Source: UBA1444 sp964521625 (lineage in GTDB: Bacteria > Bacillota > Negativicutes > UBA1444). From it: DNA of 64,000 nucleotides. Under the pieces are notes generated by a model, which did no database searches, was not told the origin of the DNA, and was given only the letters and a program-made list of their open reading frames with translations. The position numbers and the translations under genes are program-made. How positions within the stretch are numbered: position 1 is the stretch's first letter; every line of letters begins with the position of its first letter. This document shows, one piece after another, positions 35,063 through 42,978 of this stretch. The stretch spans positions 120,477 to 184,476 of the forward strand of contig CAZFSM010000004.1 of NCBI GenBank assembly GCA_964521625.1. The letters run 5' to 3'.

Positions 35063-35092
35063 ATTCTATCACAACTATATTCTTTCTGCCAA
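35063..35092 (-). promoter_or_regulatory. Probable promoter of the second tuf
   Basis: The minus strand shows TTGGCA, an 18-base spacer and TAGAAT between the tRNA-cluster terminator and the tuf start. The -35 box has one mismatch to consensus. Confidence 0.65.
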
Positions 35093-35117
35093 AAAGAAAA
35101 AACTCCAAACAAGGAGT
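35091..35117 (-). terminator. Terminator after the tRNA cluster
   Basis: ACTCC and GGAGT form a short stem with a six-base loop on the minus strand, followed by TTTTTTCTTTTT. It lies 16 bases after tRNA-Met and ahead of the tuf promoter. Confidence 0.75.
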
Positions 35118-35132
35118 CACGGGAGTATTTTT

Positions 35133-35209
35133 TGGTGGCGGCGCACGGATTTGAACCGCGGACACATCGGGTATGAACCGATTGCTCTAGCCAACTGAGC
35201 TACGCCGCC
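35133..35209 (-). tRNA. tRNA-Met (CAT), elongator type
   Basis: 77 bases with encoded CCA. Acceptor GGCGGCG pairs fully with CGCCGCC. The anticodon loop TTCATAC gives CAT, and D-arm GCTCAGTTGGCTAGAGC is regular. The paired first base separates it from the initiator copy nearby. A CAT tRNA modified to read AUA (Ile2) cannot be fully excluded by eye. Confidence 0.92.
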
Positions 35210-35222
35210 AAATATATGTAAC

Positions 35223-35298
35223 TGGAGCTGATGACCGGGGTTGAACCGGTGACCTTATCCTTACCAAGGATACGCTCTACCGACTGAGCTACATCAGC
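35223..35298 (-). tRNA. tRNA-Thr (GGT)
   Basis: 76 bases with encoded CCA. Acceptor GCTGATG pairs with CATCAGC. The anticodon stem ATCCT/AGGAT encloses TGGTA with anticodon GGT. Fourth gene of the five-tRNA cluster in transcription order. Confidence 0.96.
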
Positions 35299-35308
35299 AT
35301 AATAAATG

Positions 35309-35384
<76 letters not shown>

Positions 35385-35431
35385 AAGTGTACCTGATTAT
35401 GGTGCATAGAATTAAGAATATATACTGGAAA

Positions 35432-35516
35432 TGGTGGAGGGGGCTGGATTCGAACCAGCGAAGGCGAAGCCGGCAGATTTACAGTCTGCTCCCTTTAGCC
35501 ACTCGGGAACCCCTCC
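35432..35516 (-). tRNA. tRNA-Tyr (GTA)
   Basis: 85 bases with encoded CCA and a long variable arm (CCGGCTTCGCCTTCG region). The anticodon stem CAGAC/TCTG encloses TGTAAA with anticodon GTA. Acceptor GGAGGGG pairs with CCCCTCC. Confidence 0.96.
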
Positions 35517-35529
35517 ATATTAGTGCTGA

Positions 35530-35604
35530 TGGAGCTGGCGATGGGAATCGAACCCGCAACCTGCGGTTTACAAAACCGCTGCTCTGCCGTTGAGCTACGC
35601 CAGC
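35530..35604 (-). tRNA. tRNA-Thr (TGT)
   Basis: 75 bases with encoded CCA. Acceptor GCTGGCG pairs with CGCCAGC. The seven-base anticodon loop TTTGTAA has anticodon TGT. It is the first gene after the cluster promoter. Confidence 0.96.
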
Positions 35605-35636
35605 AAACACTAGATACTATTTCAGTGACAAAGAGA

Positions 35637-35665
35637 ATTATACAGCAGGCTTTTCGTTATGTCAA
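35637..35665 (-). promoter_or_regulatory. Full-consensus promoter of the tRNA cluster
   Basis: The minus strand has TTGACA, exactly 17 bases, then TATAAT, a perfect sigma-A consensus 33 bases before tRNA-Thr(TGT). The -35 box overlaps the last codon of uppP. Confidence 0.93.
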
Positions 35666-36462
35666 TGCCAAAAAAAATAGTAATACGAAAATCCTGCCAG
35701 CACAATCCGGTAATAGGCGAAGGACGCCAATGTGGACTTGTTAAGAAATTTCAAAAACCAGATTACTGAATAGTAAGCAACGATAAAAGAAACGACAAAT
35801 CCAATGGCAATCATCTGAAAATCTGCGGCCGACAAGCGCGCCCAATTTTTAGCAAGGTCATATACGCAGGCCAAGGTCATCAGCGGCAAGGCGATAATAA
35901 AAGAGAAATCGGCGGCTGTTTTGCGATCAAGGCCGAAAAAAATTCCGCCTGAAATCGTTGATCCTGAACGGGAAAACCCCGGCCAAAGTGACAGAATTTG
36001 AAATAAGCCAACATAAAATGCCTGCTTAAGTGTCATTTGTTCAACATTCGTTGTTTCCGGGCGGCGGTTGCATTTTTCTGCCGCCAACATCAAAAAGGCG
36101 CCAAGCACCAGTCCGATGATCACGGTGAATGAGGAAAACAGATGGCGCTTGATCATCCCATGTGCCAGGAAACCGACCAGACCAACCGGAACGATGCCAG
36201 CGGCGACATGCCAAACCGACAATCCTTCTGGTTTGCGGAACCAGGTCGCCGGTCGCATTAGTTTTAAGTATTTTTCACGATAGAGAAAGCCAACCGATAA
36301 AATGGCGCCCAATTGGATAAAGACTGTGAACACGGAAGCCGCTTCACCGTGAAATCCCAAAAAATCTTCTACCAAAATCATGTGCCCGGTCGAAGAAACT
36401 GGCAGAAACTCTGTCACCCCTTCGACAATTCCAATGAGTACCGCAATGATAATATCCTGCAA
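35662..36462 (-). CDS. uppP: Undecaprenyl-diphosphatase UppP (BacA)
   Basis: Membrane phosphatase that recycles undecaprenyl pyrophosphate for wall synthesis; often linked to bacitracin tolerance. Motifs are EGVTEFLPVSSTGH near the N terminus and PGFSRSGSTISGG in the middle, with about eight hydrophobic segments. I place the start at the TTG at 36462 (M-QDIIIAVLIGIVEG) because AGGAGG lies nine bases upstream. A longer frame from a GTG at 36483 would include that ribosome site. 266 residues, the usual length. Confidence 0.94.
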   Translation of the reverse strand: MQDIIIAVLIGIVEGVTEFLPVSSTGHMILVEDFLGFHGEAASVFTVFIQLGAILSVGFLYREKYLKLMRPATWFRKPEGLSVWHVAAGIVPVGLVGFLAHGMIKRHLFSSFTVIIGLVLGAFLMLAAEKCNRRPETTNVEQMTLKQAFYVGLFQILSLWPGFSRSGSTISGGIFFGLDRKTAADFSFIIALPLMTLACVYDLAKNWARLSAADFQMIAIGFVVSFIVAYYSVIWFLKFLNKSTLASFAYYRIVLAGFSYYYFFWH

Positions 36463-36514
36463 AATTGTTTTCCTCCTGACCACACAATTAACAACAGACG
36501 AAATTATACATCAA

Positions 36515-37039
36515 TCACTCGCCCCCGGCAAGTTTCCTGCCCAACATCGACAGGATGATCGCATCGGTCGGAAATGCCAGTGGCGGCGGGTTGTCCAGCG
36601 CAAACCAGTCTATAGCATCCAAATCATCGCCCGCTTGGGGGCTGCCGTCTGTAATTTTGCCAATAAACCAGATGCCGACGGTATGGGTCTGGGGGTTATG
36701 AAAGTTCGACAGCACGGTAAAAACATTGCCCAGTTCAACCGTCAGACCTGTTTCCTCAGTGAATTCGCGACAGGCTGCAGCACGAACGTCTTCCATATAT
36801 TCGACGTAACCGCAGGGAATACACCATAAGCCTGGATAGGTTGATCCCGCAGCCCTGCGTCCCAGCAAAATCGATCCGTTCTGGTCTTGTACAATCACTG
36901 CAACCCCAACAATCGGATTTTCATAAAAAACATAGCCGCACCGAAGGCATCTCAGGCGATCCTGATTTTTGACGAACTGATATGCTAGTGCACCGCCGCA
37001 TTTAGGACAAAACGAAAATCGTTGGGGCGTTCGATTCAC
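36515..37039 (-). CDS. Nudix hydrolase with N-terminal zinc ribbon
   Basis: Hydrolase of a nucleoside-diphosphate-linked substrate; the exact substrate cannot be read from sequence. The 174-residue protein has a zinc ribbon (Cys11, Cys14, Cys31, Cys34) and a perfect Nudix box from Gly77 to Leu99, with Glu83 and REFTEETGL. This layout resembles NudC-like or ADP-ribose pyrophosphatase groups. Its ATG overlaps the ptb stop by four bases, so it is translated with ptb. Confidence 0.9.
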   Translation of the reverse strand: MNRTPQRFSFCPKCGGALAYQFVKNQDRLRCLRCGYVFYENPIVGVAVIVQDQNGSILLGRRAAGSTYPGLWCIPCGYVEYMEDVRAAACREFTEETGLTVELGNVFTVLSNFHNPQTHTVGIWFIGKITDGSPQAGDDLDAIDWFALDNPPPLAFPTDAIILSMLGRKLAGGE

Positions 37040-37944
37040 TGACTTACTCCGGACACCACTACCGCCAAGGCGATGGAGTTGAGTTTGTTGGCCGGGCTAT
37101 CAGCCCGGGAAGTCAATACAACTGGCGCTGCTGCACCGACCACAATGCCGGCCAGCGGCGTATTGGCAAAGTACACCAACGATTTGTACAGAACATTACC
37201 TGACTCAATATTCGGCACTACCAACAAATCAGCTTGTCCAGCTACATCGCCGCCAATCCCCTTGTGGTGAGCCGCAGCCATCGATACTGCATTGTCGAGG
37301 GCTAGCGGTCCATCAATGCGGCAGCCTTTGATTTGCCCCCGTTCCGCCATCTTGGCAATCAAAGCCGCATCCTCTGTCGCCTTCATCGCAGAGGTAACAG
37401 TTTCCACCGCTGCCAGCATTGCAACTTTTGTCTCACGATTTCCCAGCGCACGGGAAACTTGCAGTGCATTTTCGACAATTTGAACTTTTTGCGCCAAATC
37501 AGGCGCGATATTGATAGCGGCATCAGTCAACAACAACAAACGCTCGTACCCTGCCGGTGCAAAAGCCACCACGTGCGACAATAGACGACCTGTCCCCAAT
37601 CCTTCCGCCTTATCAAGCACTGCCCTCATAAAGTCGGCCGTGCCCACGAGCCCCTTCATCAAAATTTGGGCGCTGCCCTGTTTGACAAGCGCCGCAGCCC
37701 GCCGGGCTGCCAGTCGCTGGTCTGGCACATTTTCCAGTTCGAACTGGCTGCTGTCAATACCATGTTGACTGCACAATTGCTGTATTTCGGCGATATCTCC
37801 CACTAATACAGCATCGGCAATCCCCGCCATTTTGGCGTCATTCACCGCAGTTAACACATCAATATCAGCTGCCGCAGCAACTGCGATCTTCACCGAATCC
37901 ATCCCTTTGGCTGTTGCGTGGATTTCTGCAAAAGAATTAATCAT
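37036..37944 (-). CDS. ptb: Phosphate butyryltransferase (phosphotransacetylase family)
   Basis: Transfers acyl groups between CoA and phosphate; in butyrate or branched-chain acid producers it feeds acyl-phosphate to a kinase that makes ATP. The 302-residue protein has the PTA/PTB-fold landmarks ILMKGLVGTADFMRAVL, the central RIDGPLALDNAVS and the C-terminal SRADSPANKLNSIALA. No butyrate kinase gene is adjacent, which is unusual for ptb, so the true acyl substrate is uncertain. GGAGGTG precedes the ATG. Confidence 0.85.
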   Translation of the reverse strand: MINSFAEIHATAKGMDSVKIAVAAAADIDVLTAVNDAKMAGIADAVLVGDIAEIQQLCSQHGIDSSQFELENVPDQRLAARRAAALVKQGSAQILMKGLVGTADFMRAVLDKAEGLGTGRLLSHVVAFAPAGYERLLLLTDAAINIAPDLAQKVQIVENALQVSRALGNRETKVAMLAAVETVTSAMKATEDAALIAKMAERGQIKGCRIDGPLALDNAVSMAAAHHKGIGGDVAGQADLLVVPNIESGNVLYKSLVYFANTPLAGIVVGAAAPVVLTSRADSPANKLNSIALAVVVSGVSQ

Positions 37945-37966
37945 CAGGCACCTCCAAATAATAGTA

Positions 37967-38009
37967 GAAAAAATATTGGCTGCCGCCCATTGCTACAGGC
38001 AGCAGCCAA
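37967..38009 (-). terminator. Terminator after the peroxiredoxin gene
   Basis: TTGGCTGC and GCAGCCAA form the base of a stem on the minus strand, extended by GCC/GGC, followed by TATTTTTT. It ends the peroxiredoxin transcript 23 bases ahead of the ptb start. Confidence 0.8.
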
Positions 38010-38047
38010 AAATCAAACTGGCCGGTAACACACAGAGCGTTTAGCAA

Positions 38048-38584
38048 TCAAAGCGTCTGATCGCCCGGATGCCACTCCATCGGACATAAACCACCAGACT
38101 GTAACGCCTGCAGGACTCGCAGCGTTTCATCAATACTGCGTCCCACGTTAAGGTCGCAAACCACCTGGTAGCGCAAAATCCCTTCAGGATCAATGATGAA
38201 TAAGCCGCGCAAGGCAACACCCTTGTCTGCAAGTAAAACTCCATAATCGCCTGACACTTGTTTGGTCATATCCGCCGCCAGCGGATATTTTAGCCCGCCG
38301 AGTCCGCCATCAGCAACTGCGGTTTTAATCCAAGCCCGATGGCAAAAAACGCTATCCGTGCTAACTCCCAATATTTCGGTATTTAATTCGGCGAACTCCG
38401 CCAGGCGTGAATTGAAGCCGCGGATTTCTGTCGGGCAGACAAACGTAAAATCCAGCGGATAGAAAAACAAGATCAACCACTTGCCCAGATAATCGGATAG
38501 TTTAGCTTTATGTTCCAATGTCTCAAGATTTTGGGTTGTCTCCATACAAAAATCCGGTGCTTTTTGACCAATCATTACTGCCAT
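38048..38584 (-). CDS. Typical 2-Cys peroxiredoxin (AhpC family)
   Basis: Reduces H2O2 and organic hydroperoxides. The peroxidatic Cys50 lies in DFTFVCPTEI and the resolving Cys167 in the tail GGLCPMEWHPGD. The length, 178 residues, is normal. The ATG at 38584 is seven bases after GGGGAGG; an ATG two codons earlier is too close. No ahpF-like reductase is adjacent, so electrons probably come from thioredoxin or rubredoxin systems elsewhere. Confidence 0.95.
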   Translation of the reverse strand: MAVMIGQKAPDFCMETTQNLETLEHKAKLSDYLGKWLILFFYPLDFTFVCPTEIRGFNSRLAEFAELNTEILGVSTDSVFCHRAWIKTAVADGGLGGLKYPLAADMTKQVSGDYGVLLADKGVALRGLFIIDPEGILRYQVVCDLNVGRSIDETLRVLQALQSGGLCPMEWHPGDQTL

Positions 38585-38638
38585 TGTCATTCCTCCCCAT
38601 TATCTCCTAAATTAAGCTTAATTATGGATAATCAATTT

Positions 38639-39730
38639 CTATTCATCGCCGAAACAAACGCCAATCGAGCGGCCTGCCAATACCAGTTGGTCATCTGTTG
38701 GCACGTTATGCGGTTTGCCAACGACATCCTCGATAGGAACTGACGTAATCTGGTTTTTTTGCAAGGCAACCATGCGGCCAAATTCCCCCCGCATGATACA
38801 GTCCACTGCCGCCACGCCATAGCGGGTTGCCAGCACCCGGTCATACGCTGTCGGAGTGCCGCCGCGTTGCAGATGCCCCAGGACAGTACACCGCGATTCA
38901 ATTTCTGTACGCTGTTCGATCTCCATCGCCAGTTTCTCGCCAACACCACCCAAACGGATTTTTTCCGGACTATCTTCAACAATCCGTTTGACCGTCATCT
39001 CACCACCTAGCGGCAAAGCTCCTTCAGCAACTACGATAATACTGAACCGCTTACCTCGATCGACCCGGTCGCGAACTTTGCGGATAATTACATCCATACT
39101 AAATGGAATTTCCGGAATCAAAATAACATCGGCGCCGCCGGCCATGCCCGCATGTAAGGCTATCCATCCTGCGTATCGCCCCATCACTTCCAGAATCATC
39201 ACCCGGTGGTGCGACTCCGCCGTTGTATGAAGCCGATCCAGCGCCCAACTGGCAACCCCCACCGCCGAGTCAAACCCGAACGTTCTTTCAGTGCAGGGAA
39301 TGTCATTGTCAATTGTTTTTGGAACGCCGATGATTTTTACGCCGAGTCTGCCCAGTTCAAGAGCTACGGCGTGTGTTCCATCGCCGCCAATCAAAACCAG
39401 CGCTTGAATATTATTCCCTTTCAGATTCTCCAGAATACGGTCCGACATATTACGGAAAACATACTTTCCATTCTCTTCTACTCGATAATGGAATGGATTA
39501 TCCCGGTTGGTCGTACCCAGGATAGTCCCGCCGCGGGGTAAAATACCTGCCACATCCTTGTCGCGCATGGTAACAACCATGTCTTCCACCAAGCCCTGGA
39601 AGCCATTCTGAATCCCTTTGACAGTCATTCCTTTTCCCAGCGCCGATCTAACCACGCCACGAATTACCGCATTTAGTCCCGGGCAGTCCCCACCGCCAGT
39701 TAACACACCAATGGTATTAATTTCAGGCAC
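38639..39730 (-). CDS. pfkA: 6-phosphofructokinase (PfkA superfamily, mixed-substrate type)
   Basis: Phosphorylates fructose 6-phosphate. The 363-residue protein begins IGVLTGGGDCPGLNAVIRG and has GGDGT (115-119), PKTIDND (137-143), MGRYAGWIALHAG and the C-terminal GHLQRGGTPTAYDR. Gly118 corresponds to E. coli Gly104 (an ATP-type residue), but Lys138 replaces Gly124, as in PPi-type enzymes. The phosphoryl donor is therefore open. The GTG start at 39730 follows GGAGGAG. Confidence 0.92.
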   Translation of the reverse strand: MPEINTIGVLTGGGDCPGLNAVIRGVVRSALGKGMTVKGIQNGFQGLVEDMVVTMRDKDVAGILPRGGTILGTTNRDNPFHYRVEENGKYVFRNMSDRILENLKGNNIQALVLIGGDGTHAVALELGRLGVKIIGVPKTIDNDIPCTERTFGFDSAVGVASWALDRLHTTAESHHRVMILEVMGRYAGWIALHAGMAGGADVILIPEIPFSMDVIIRKVRDRVDRGKRFSIIVVAEGALPLGGEMTVKRIVEDSPEKIRLGGVGEKLAMEIEQRTEIESRCTVLGHLQRGGTPTAYDRVLATRYGVAAVDCIMRGEFGRMVALQKNQITSVPIEDVVGKPHNVPTDDQLVLAGRSIGVCFGDE

Positions 39731-39784
39731 AATGGACTCCTCCTTATGCTTTCAGTTTGCAAATCTGATCAGCCTCGGGTTCTG

Positions 39785-40243
39785 TTATTCAATCTGAACA
39801 ATGGTAAGACCCGTCGCATCATAAAGTTTGGGGTCAGGCAGCCCTGTTGCGGCAATTGCGAGCTTTTTTCCGTCATACTGTCCCGGCCAGGCTGCCACAA
39901 TCGAAAACCGCCGCCCTAGATGTTTCAGCAAATTTAAAGGATCGACTTGCAACACGGGAGCAAACAAGACCTGCATGTCATCCAGCACCACTACGTCGGC
40001 CGCCAGCGCATCTAAAGCCTTGGCAATCAATCCGGCCGCTTCCTGCGCTCTGACTTTGGGAACCATCTCCAGTAGTTCTTCCGTCAGAAATGTTCTGCAA
40101 TTGACATACTTCCAGCCACGGATTGTCGACAGTTCCCGCAGTAGCTTGCTTTTTCCGCTACCAGGTCTGCCAACCAGCAAAACCAGACGTTCAGCTGATT
40201 TTTGCCCATCCCTGACGGTCTCGACGATTCTTTGAATAATCAT
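39785..40243 (-). CDS. Orphan BrxF-like P-loop ATPase
   Basis: A 152-residue ATPase that resembles BrxF, a component of type 3 BREX phage-defence systems. From the ATG at 40243 it has Walker A GRPGSGKS at residues 25-32, Walker B VVVLDD and the tail FSIVAAWPGQYDGKKL that I associate with BrxF. A GTG at 40303 would add 20 residues; the ATG has GAGGGGG nine bases upstream and gives the length I expect for BrxF. No other BREX gene is present in the 64 kb. It sits alone between the sigH terminator and pfkA. The name rests on remembered family similarity and the function here is unknown. Confidence 0.72.
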   Translation of the reverse strand: MIIQRIVETVRDGQKSAERLVLLVGRPGSGKSKLLRELSTIRGWKYVNCRTFLTEELLEMVPKVRAQEAAGLIAKALDALAADVVVLDDMQVLFAPVLQVDPLNLLKHLGRRFSIVAAWPGQYDGKKLAIAATGLPDPKLYDATGLTIVQIE

Positions 40244-40330
40244 CGCCAACGGCCCCCTCGCCTTTTTTGGGTTAATAAACCCTGCATTGTCTTTTTTCGC
40301 CACCCATACCGGAAACCCCTCTCGTAAATG

Positions 40331-40368
40331 AAAAAAAACAGGACAATACCCAGAATGGATATTGTCCT
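40331..40368 (-). terminator. Terminator after sigH
   Basis: AGGACAATA and TATTGTCCT form a 9-bp stem on the minus strand, extended inward by TCC/GGG, followed by GTTTTTTTT. A strong intrinsic terminator. Confidence 0.92.
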
Positions 40369-40383
40369 AGTCCAACAACACTG

Positions 40384-41100
40384 TCAGTCAGTCAGGTCGT
40401 CATATGTATGCAATTCATTTTGCAATTCTTTATTGAGACCGGCCAAACTCTTGTAAACGCCGCGGATATCCAAATCATCGGCGCGATTATCCAGATATCG
40501 CTCCAGTTTCCGCTTTACCCTTTGCAACGCGTTATCAATCGATTTCACATGTCGTGTGAGTTCGACTGCAATCTCCTGGTATGACTTGCCGTCGAGGTAA
40601 GACATTAGGACTTTCCATTCTAGGTCGCTAAGAATTTCGCCCATTTTTTCTTCAATGTCAATGAATTCTTCCCGGCTGATCACCAATTCTTCCGGGTCGG
40701 AAATCTTTGACCCGGACAATACATCAAGCAGAGTGCGGTCGGAATCCTCGTCATAAATCGGCTTGTTCAGTGAAACATAAGAGTTTAACGGAATATGTTT
40801 TTGCCGGGTTGCGGTTTTAATCGCCGTGATAATCTGGCGAGTTACGCACAATTCAGCAAAGGCCCTAAACGAAGAAAGCTTGTCGTTGCGGAAATCACGG
40901 ATCGCTTTATAAAGACCGATCATTCCTTCCTGAATGATATCTTCCCGCTCGGCCCCGATCAAAAAGTAGGACCGGGCTTTGGCTCTGACAAAATTGCGGT
41001 ATTTATTAATTAAAAATACCAGCGCATCTTCATTGTCATTGTCTTTGGCATCCAAAACAATCTCTTCGTCGGTAAGGGCCTCATAATTACAGTACCGCAT
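40384..41100 (-). CDS. sigH: RNA polymerase sporulation sigma factor SigH
   Basis: Alternative sigma factor for the transition state and early sporulation. The protein has region 2 (YFLIGAEREDIIQEGMIGLYKAIRD, listed here in its two conserved halves), a linker and region 4 (LDGKSYQEIAVELTRHVKSI). The ATG at 41100 (M-RYCNYEAL) follows GGAGG; a 15-residue extension upstream is unsupported. After region 4 there are about 25-30 extra residues (DDLDIRGVYKSLAGL and on) not expected from Bacillus SigH. It has its own promoter and sits beside rlmB as in Bacillus. Confidence 0.94.
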   Translation of the reverse strand: MRYCNYEALTDEEIVLDAKDNDNEDALVFLINKYRNFVRAKARSYFLIGAEREDIIQEGMIGLYKAIRDFRNDKLSSFRAFAELCVTRQIITAIKTATRQKHIPLNSYVSLNKPIYDEDSDRTLLDVLSGSKISDPEELVISREEFIDIEEKMGEILSDLEWKVLMSYLDGKSYQEIAVELTRHVKSIDNALQRVKRKLERYLDNRADDLDIRGVYKSLAGLNKELQNELHTYDDLTD

Positions 41101-41174
41101 TGAATCGCCTCCATCATGAGATGCTGCAAACCTGGCCCACGGCATCGAAAATATATTCGTTGCTTCCGAGAATC

Positions 41175-41203
41175 ATTATATCTTGCGAGTGCCTGCTAGT
41201 CAA
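41175..41203 (-). promoter_or_regulatory. Promoter of sigH
   Basis: TTGACT, a 17-base spacer and TATAAT on the minus strand, about 75 bases before the sigH start. One mismatch to the sigma-A consensus. Confidence 0.83.
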
Positions 41204-41254
41204 GGCAGTCAGCATACAGGTCACTCCGATCAGAGCGTGTCTGCCATTGTGAAC

Positions 41255-42334
41255 CTACAGCCCGCGCTGCCGAATCAACTCAAACAGAATAATCGCGCTG
41301 GCCACCGACGCGTTCAGGGATTGCACCTTGCCGCGCATGGGAATTCTCACCAACGAATCGCATTTTTCACGGGTGAGATGAGCCATGCCCTCACCTTCAT
41401 CACCAATCACAATCACTACCGGACCTGTCAGGTCGACTTCCTGAAACGCAACGCCCCGCTCAGGGTCGGCGCCGATAACCCAGAAACCCTGTTTCTTCAA
41501 TGTATCCAAAGTCTGCGCAACATTGCCGATCTGGGCAACTTTTACATACTCAATCGCCCCAGCCGATGCTTTGGCCACAGCTGCAGATAATTGACAGCTA
41601 CGTCGTTGCGGAATCAGTACGCCATGTGCGCCGGCCGCATCAACAGTCCGCAGCACCGCGCCCAGATTTTGCGGATCTTTCAGTTGATCAAGCAAGACCA
41701 GGCAAGGCTTCTCATCGCGGGACTCAGCCAGCGCCACCATGTCTTCAATCGATGCATAGGCGACTGGTGACACCATTGCCACAACACCCTGCGTCCGGAT
41801 ACCAAGACTCATTGCCTCAAGTTTTGCCGCTTCCGTCGTTTGCACCGGAATATTTTTTTCTTTTGCAAAGGCGATAATTTCGCGAATCGACCCTTGGTGT
41901 TCACCGGCGGAAATGAAAATCTTGCTAATCGGACGCCCGCTACGGAGCGCTTCCATCACCGGATTACGTCCGGAAAGAAAATCCATCTCCTTGATTGCCG
42001 GCGCTGCCACAGGACTCTTGGTCCTGGGAACAAAACCAGGTTTTGCACCCATTGGACGAGCTGCAGGCTTCACGCCCCGCTCCCCTTTTTCGAACGGTTT
42101 TCCGCCTGAACGAGCCGGACCTGCCGGACGCGACGAATCCGCCGAACGGCCTTTATAAGCCGATTTGGCTGGATCAGCCGGACGAACTGGACCCGAACGC
42201 GGTCGGTCGGCCTGAAATTCGGCCGGAGAAGGCTTGCGTGCCGGACTTCCAGCCGGGCGCGGCGCCCTGCCACGGGTACTCATTTTTTGGTCTTGGTCGC
42301 TGCTTTTGCCTGGATTTTTTTGAGTCGTCCGCAA
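41255..42334 (-). CDS. rlmB: 23S rRNA 2'-O-ribose methyltransferase RlmB/TrmH family, with long basic N-terminal extension
   Basis: SPOUT methyltransferase that probably modifies 23S rRNA guanosine 2251. The enzyme part begins near residue 115 (DFLSGRNPVMEAL) and has motif 1 (DQLKDPQNLGAVLRT), motif 2 (VIGDEGEGM) and motif 3 (IPMRGKVQSLNASVA). The first 115 residues are low-complexity and rich in Arg, Pro, Ala, Ser and Gly. The TTG at 42334 has GAGAGGGGG upstream, and the extension overlaps thyX by 55 bases. An internal ATG at 42283 lacks a ribosome site. Confidence 0.9.
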   Translation of the reverse strand: MRTTQKNPGKSSDQDQKMSTRGRAPRPAGSPARKPSPAEFQADRPRSGPVRPADPAKSAYKGRSADSSRPAGPARSGGKPFEKGERGVKPAARPMGAKPGFVPRTKSPVAAPAIKEMDFLSGRNPVMEALRSGRPISKIFISAGEHQGSIREIIAFAKEKNIPVQTTEAAKLEAMSLGIRTQGVVAMVSPVAYASIEDMVALAESRDEKPCLVLLDQLKDPQNLGAVLRTVDAAGAHGVLIPQRRSCQLSAAVAKASAGAIEYVKVAQIGNVAQTLDTLKKQGFWVIGADPERGVAFQEVDLTGPVVIVIGDEGEGMAHLTREKCDSLVRIPMRGKVQSLNASVASAIILFELIRQRGL

Positions 42335-42978
42335 CTTAAATCCCCCTCTCTACAATAACCGCCGCTGACGCAGGTCGGTCCCGCCTTACTGAACAAAACT
42401 GGCGCGACGTTACGCACTTCAGTCAGCATCAGTTCGGCTAATTTTCTTATTTCCCACTGAGCCCGGGCGCAACAGCGCAGTTCAAAGAAATTGAACAAGG
42501 CCCGCGCATTCATTGTGATCAAAATTTTGGTTTCGGTGGCATTGGTCAGACAATAACGGGCGTCTTCCTGATGAACCCCCATTGCAGTCAGTTCTCCGTA
42601 TACCGTGCGCACTTCTTCCATCAATCGGTTGAACCGTTCTAGTGCGGCCGGATTGGCCGACACGGAGGGAGGCACGATATATTCAAAGTCATGTTCCTTG
42701 ACATAACGTTGTGATTGCTGGGAATACGAGGCAATCCGGTGACGGACCAGCTGGTGGGTCAGAACCCGGGATACGCCTTCCACGGCAAACGTGAAGCTGA
42801 CATGCTCCAGCGTGGAAAAATGACCCATCGTCAGAATTTTTTCCACCAGATTCTGCACCTGGCTCTCCGACAAACGGTCTTCCAGTTCTGCGGCGCCAAT
42901 GGCCGAGTAACAAAGCCGGGCGGCCATCGCCACCTTGCGCTCGGTTTCCGGCGTATGAGAAATTAAATTGACTTGCAC
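42280..42978 (-). CDS. thyX: Flavin-dependent thymidylate synthase ThyX
   Basis: Makes dTMP from dUMP with FAD and methylene-tetrahydrofolate. The 232-residue protein carries the ThyX motif RHRIASYSQQSQRY at residues 79-92. The last 30 residues add a Cys-containing tail (CVSGGYCREGDLSC) and a basic end. The GTG start shares one base with the mrnC stop (TAGTG). ThyX instead of ThyA is common in anaerobic Firmicutes. Confidence 0.96.
   Translation of the reverse strand: MQVNLISHTPETERKVAMAARLCYSAIGAAELEDRLSESQVQNLVEKILTMGHFSTLEHVSFTFAVEGVSRVLTHQLVRHRIASYSQQSQRYVKEHDFEYIVPPSVSANPAALERFNRLMEEVRTVYGELTAMGVHQEDARYCLTNATETKILITMNARALFNFFELRCCARAQWEIRKLAELMLTEVRNVAPVLFSKAGPTCVSGGYCREGDLSCGRLKKIQAKAATKTKK

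Noticed and set aside
38610..38623. AATTAAGCTTAATT palindrome between pfkA and the peroxiredoxin gene as a PerR site
   Set aside because: It is a 14-bp AT-rich palindrome centred on AAGCTT without the ATAAT-N-ATTAT core and with no single-base centre. It is too weak to call an operator.
39785..41145. Possible BREX defence island around the BrxF-like gene
   Set aside because: Neighbours are pfkA, sigH and rlmB, all housekeeping. No methylase, phosphatase, protease or large ATPase of BREX is present in the window.
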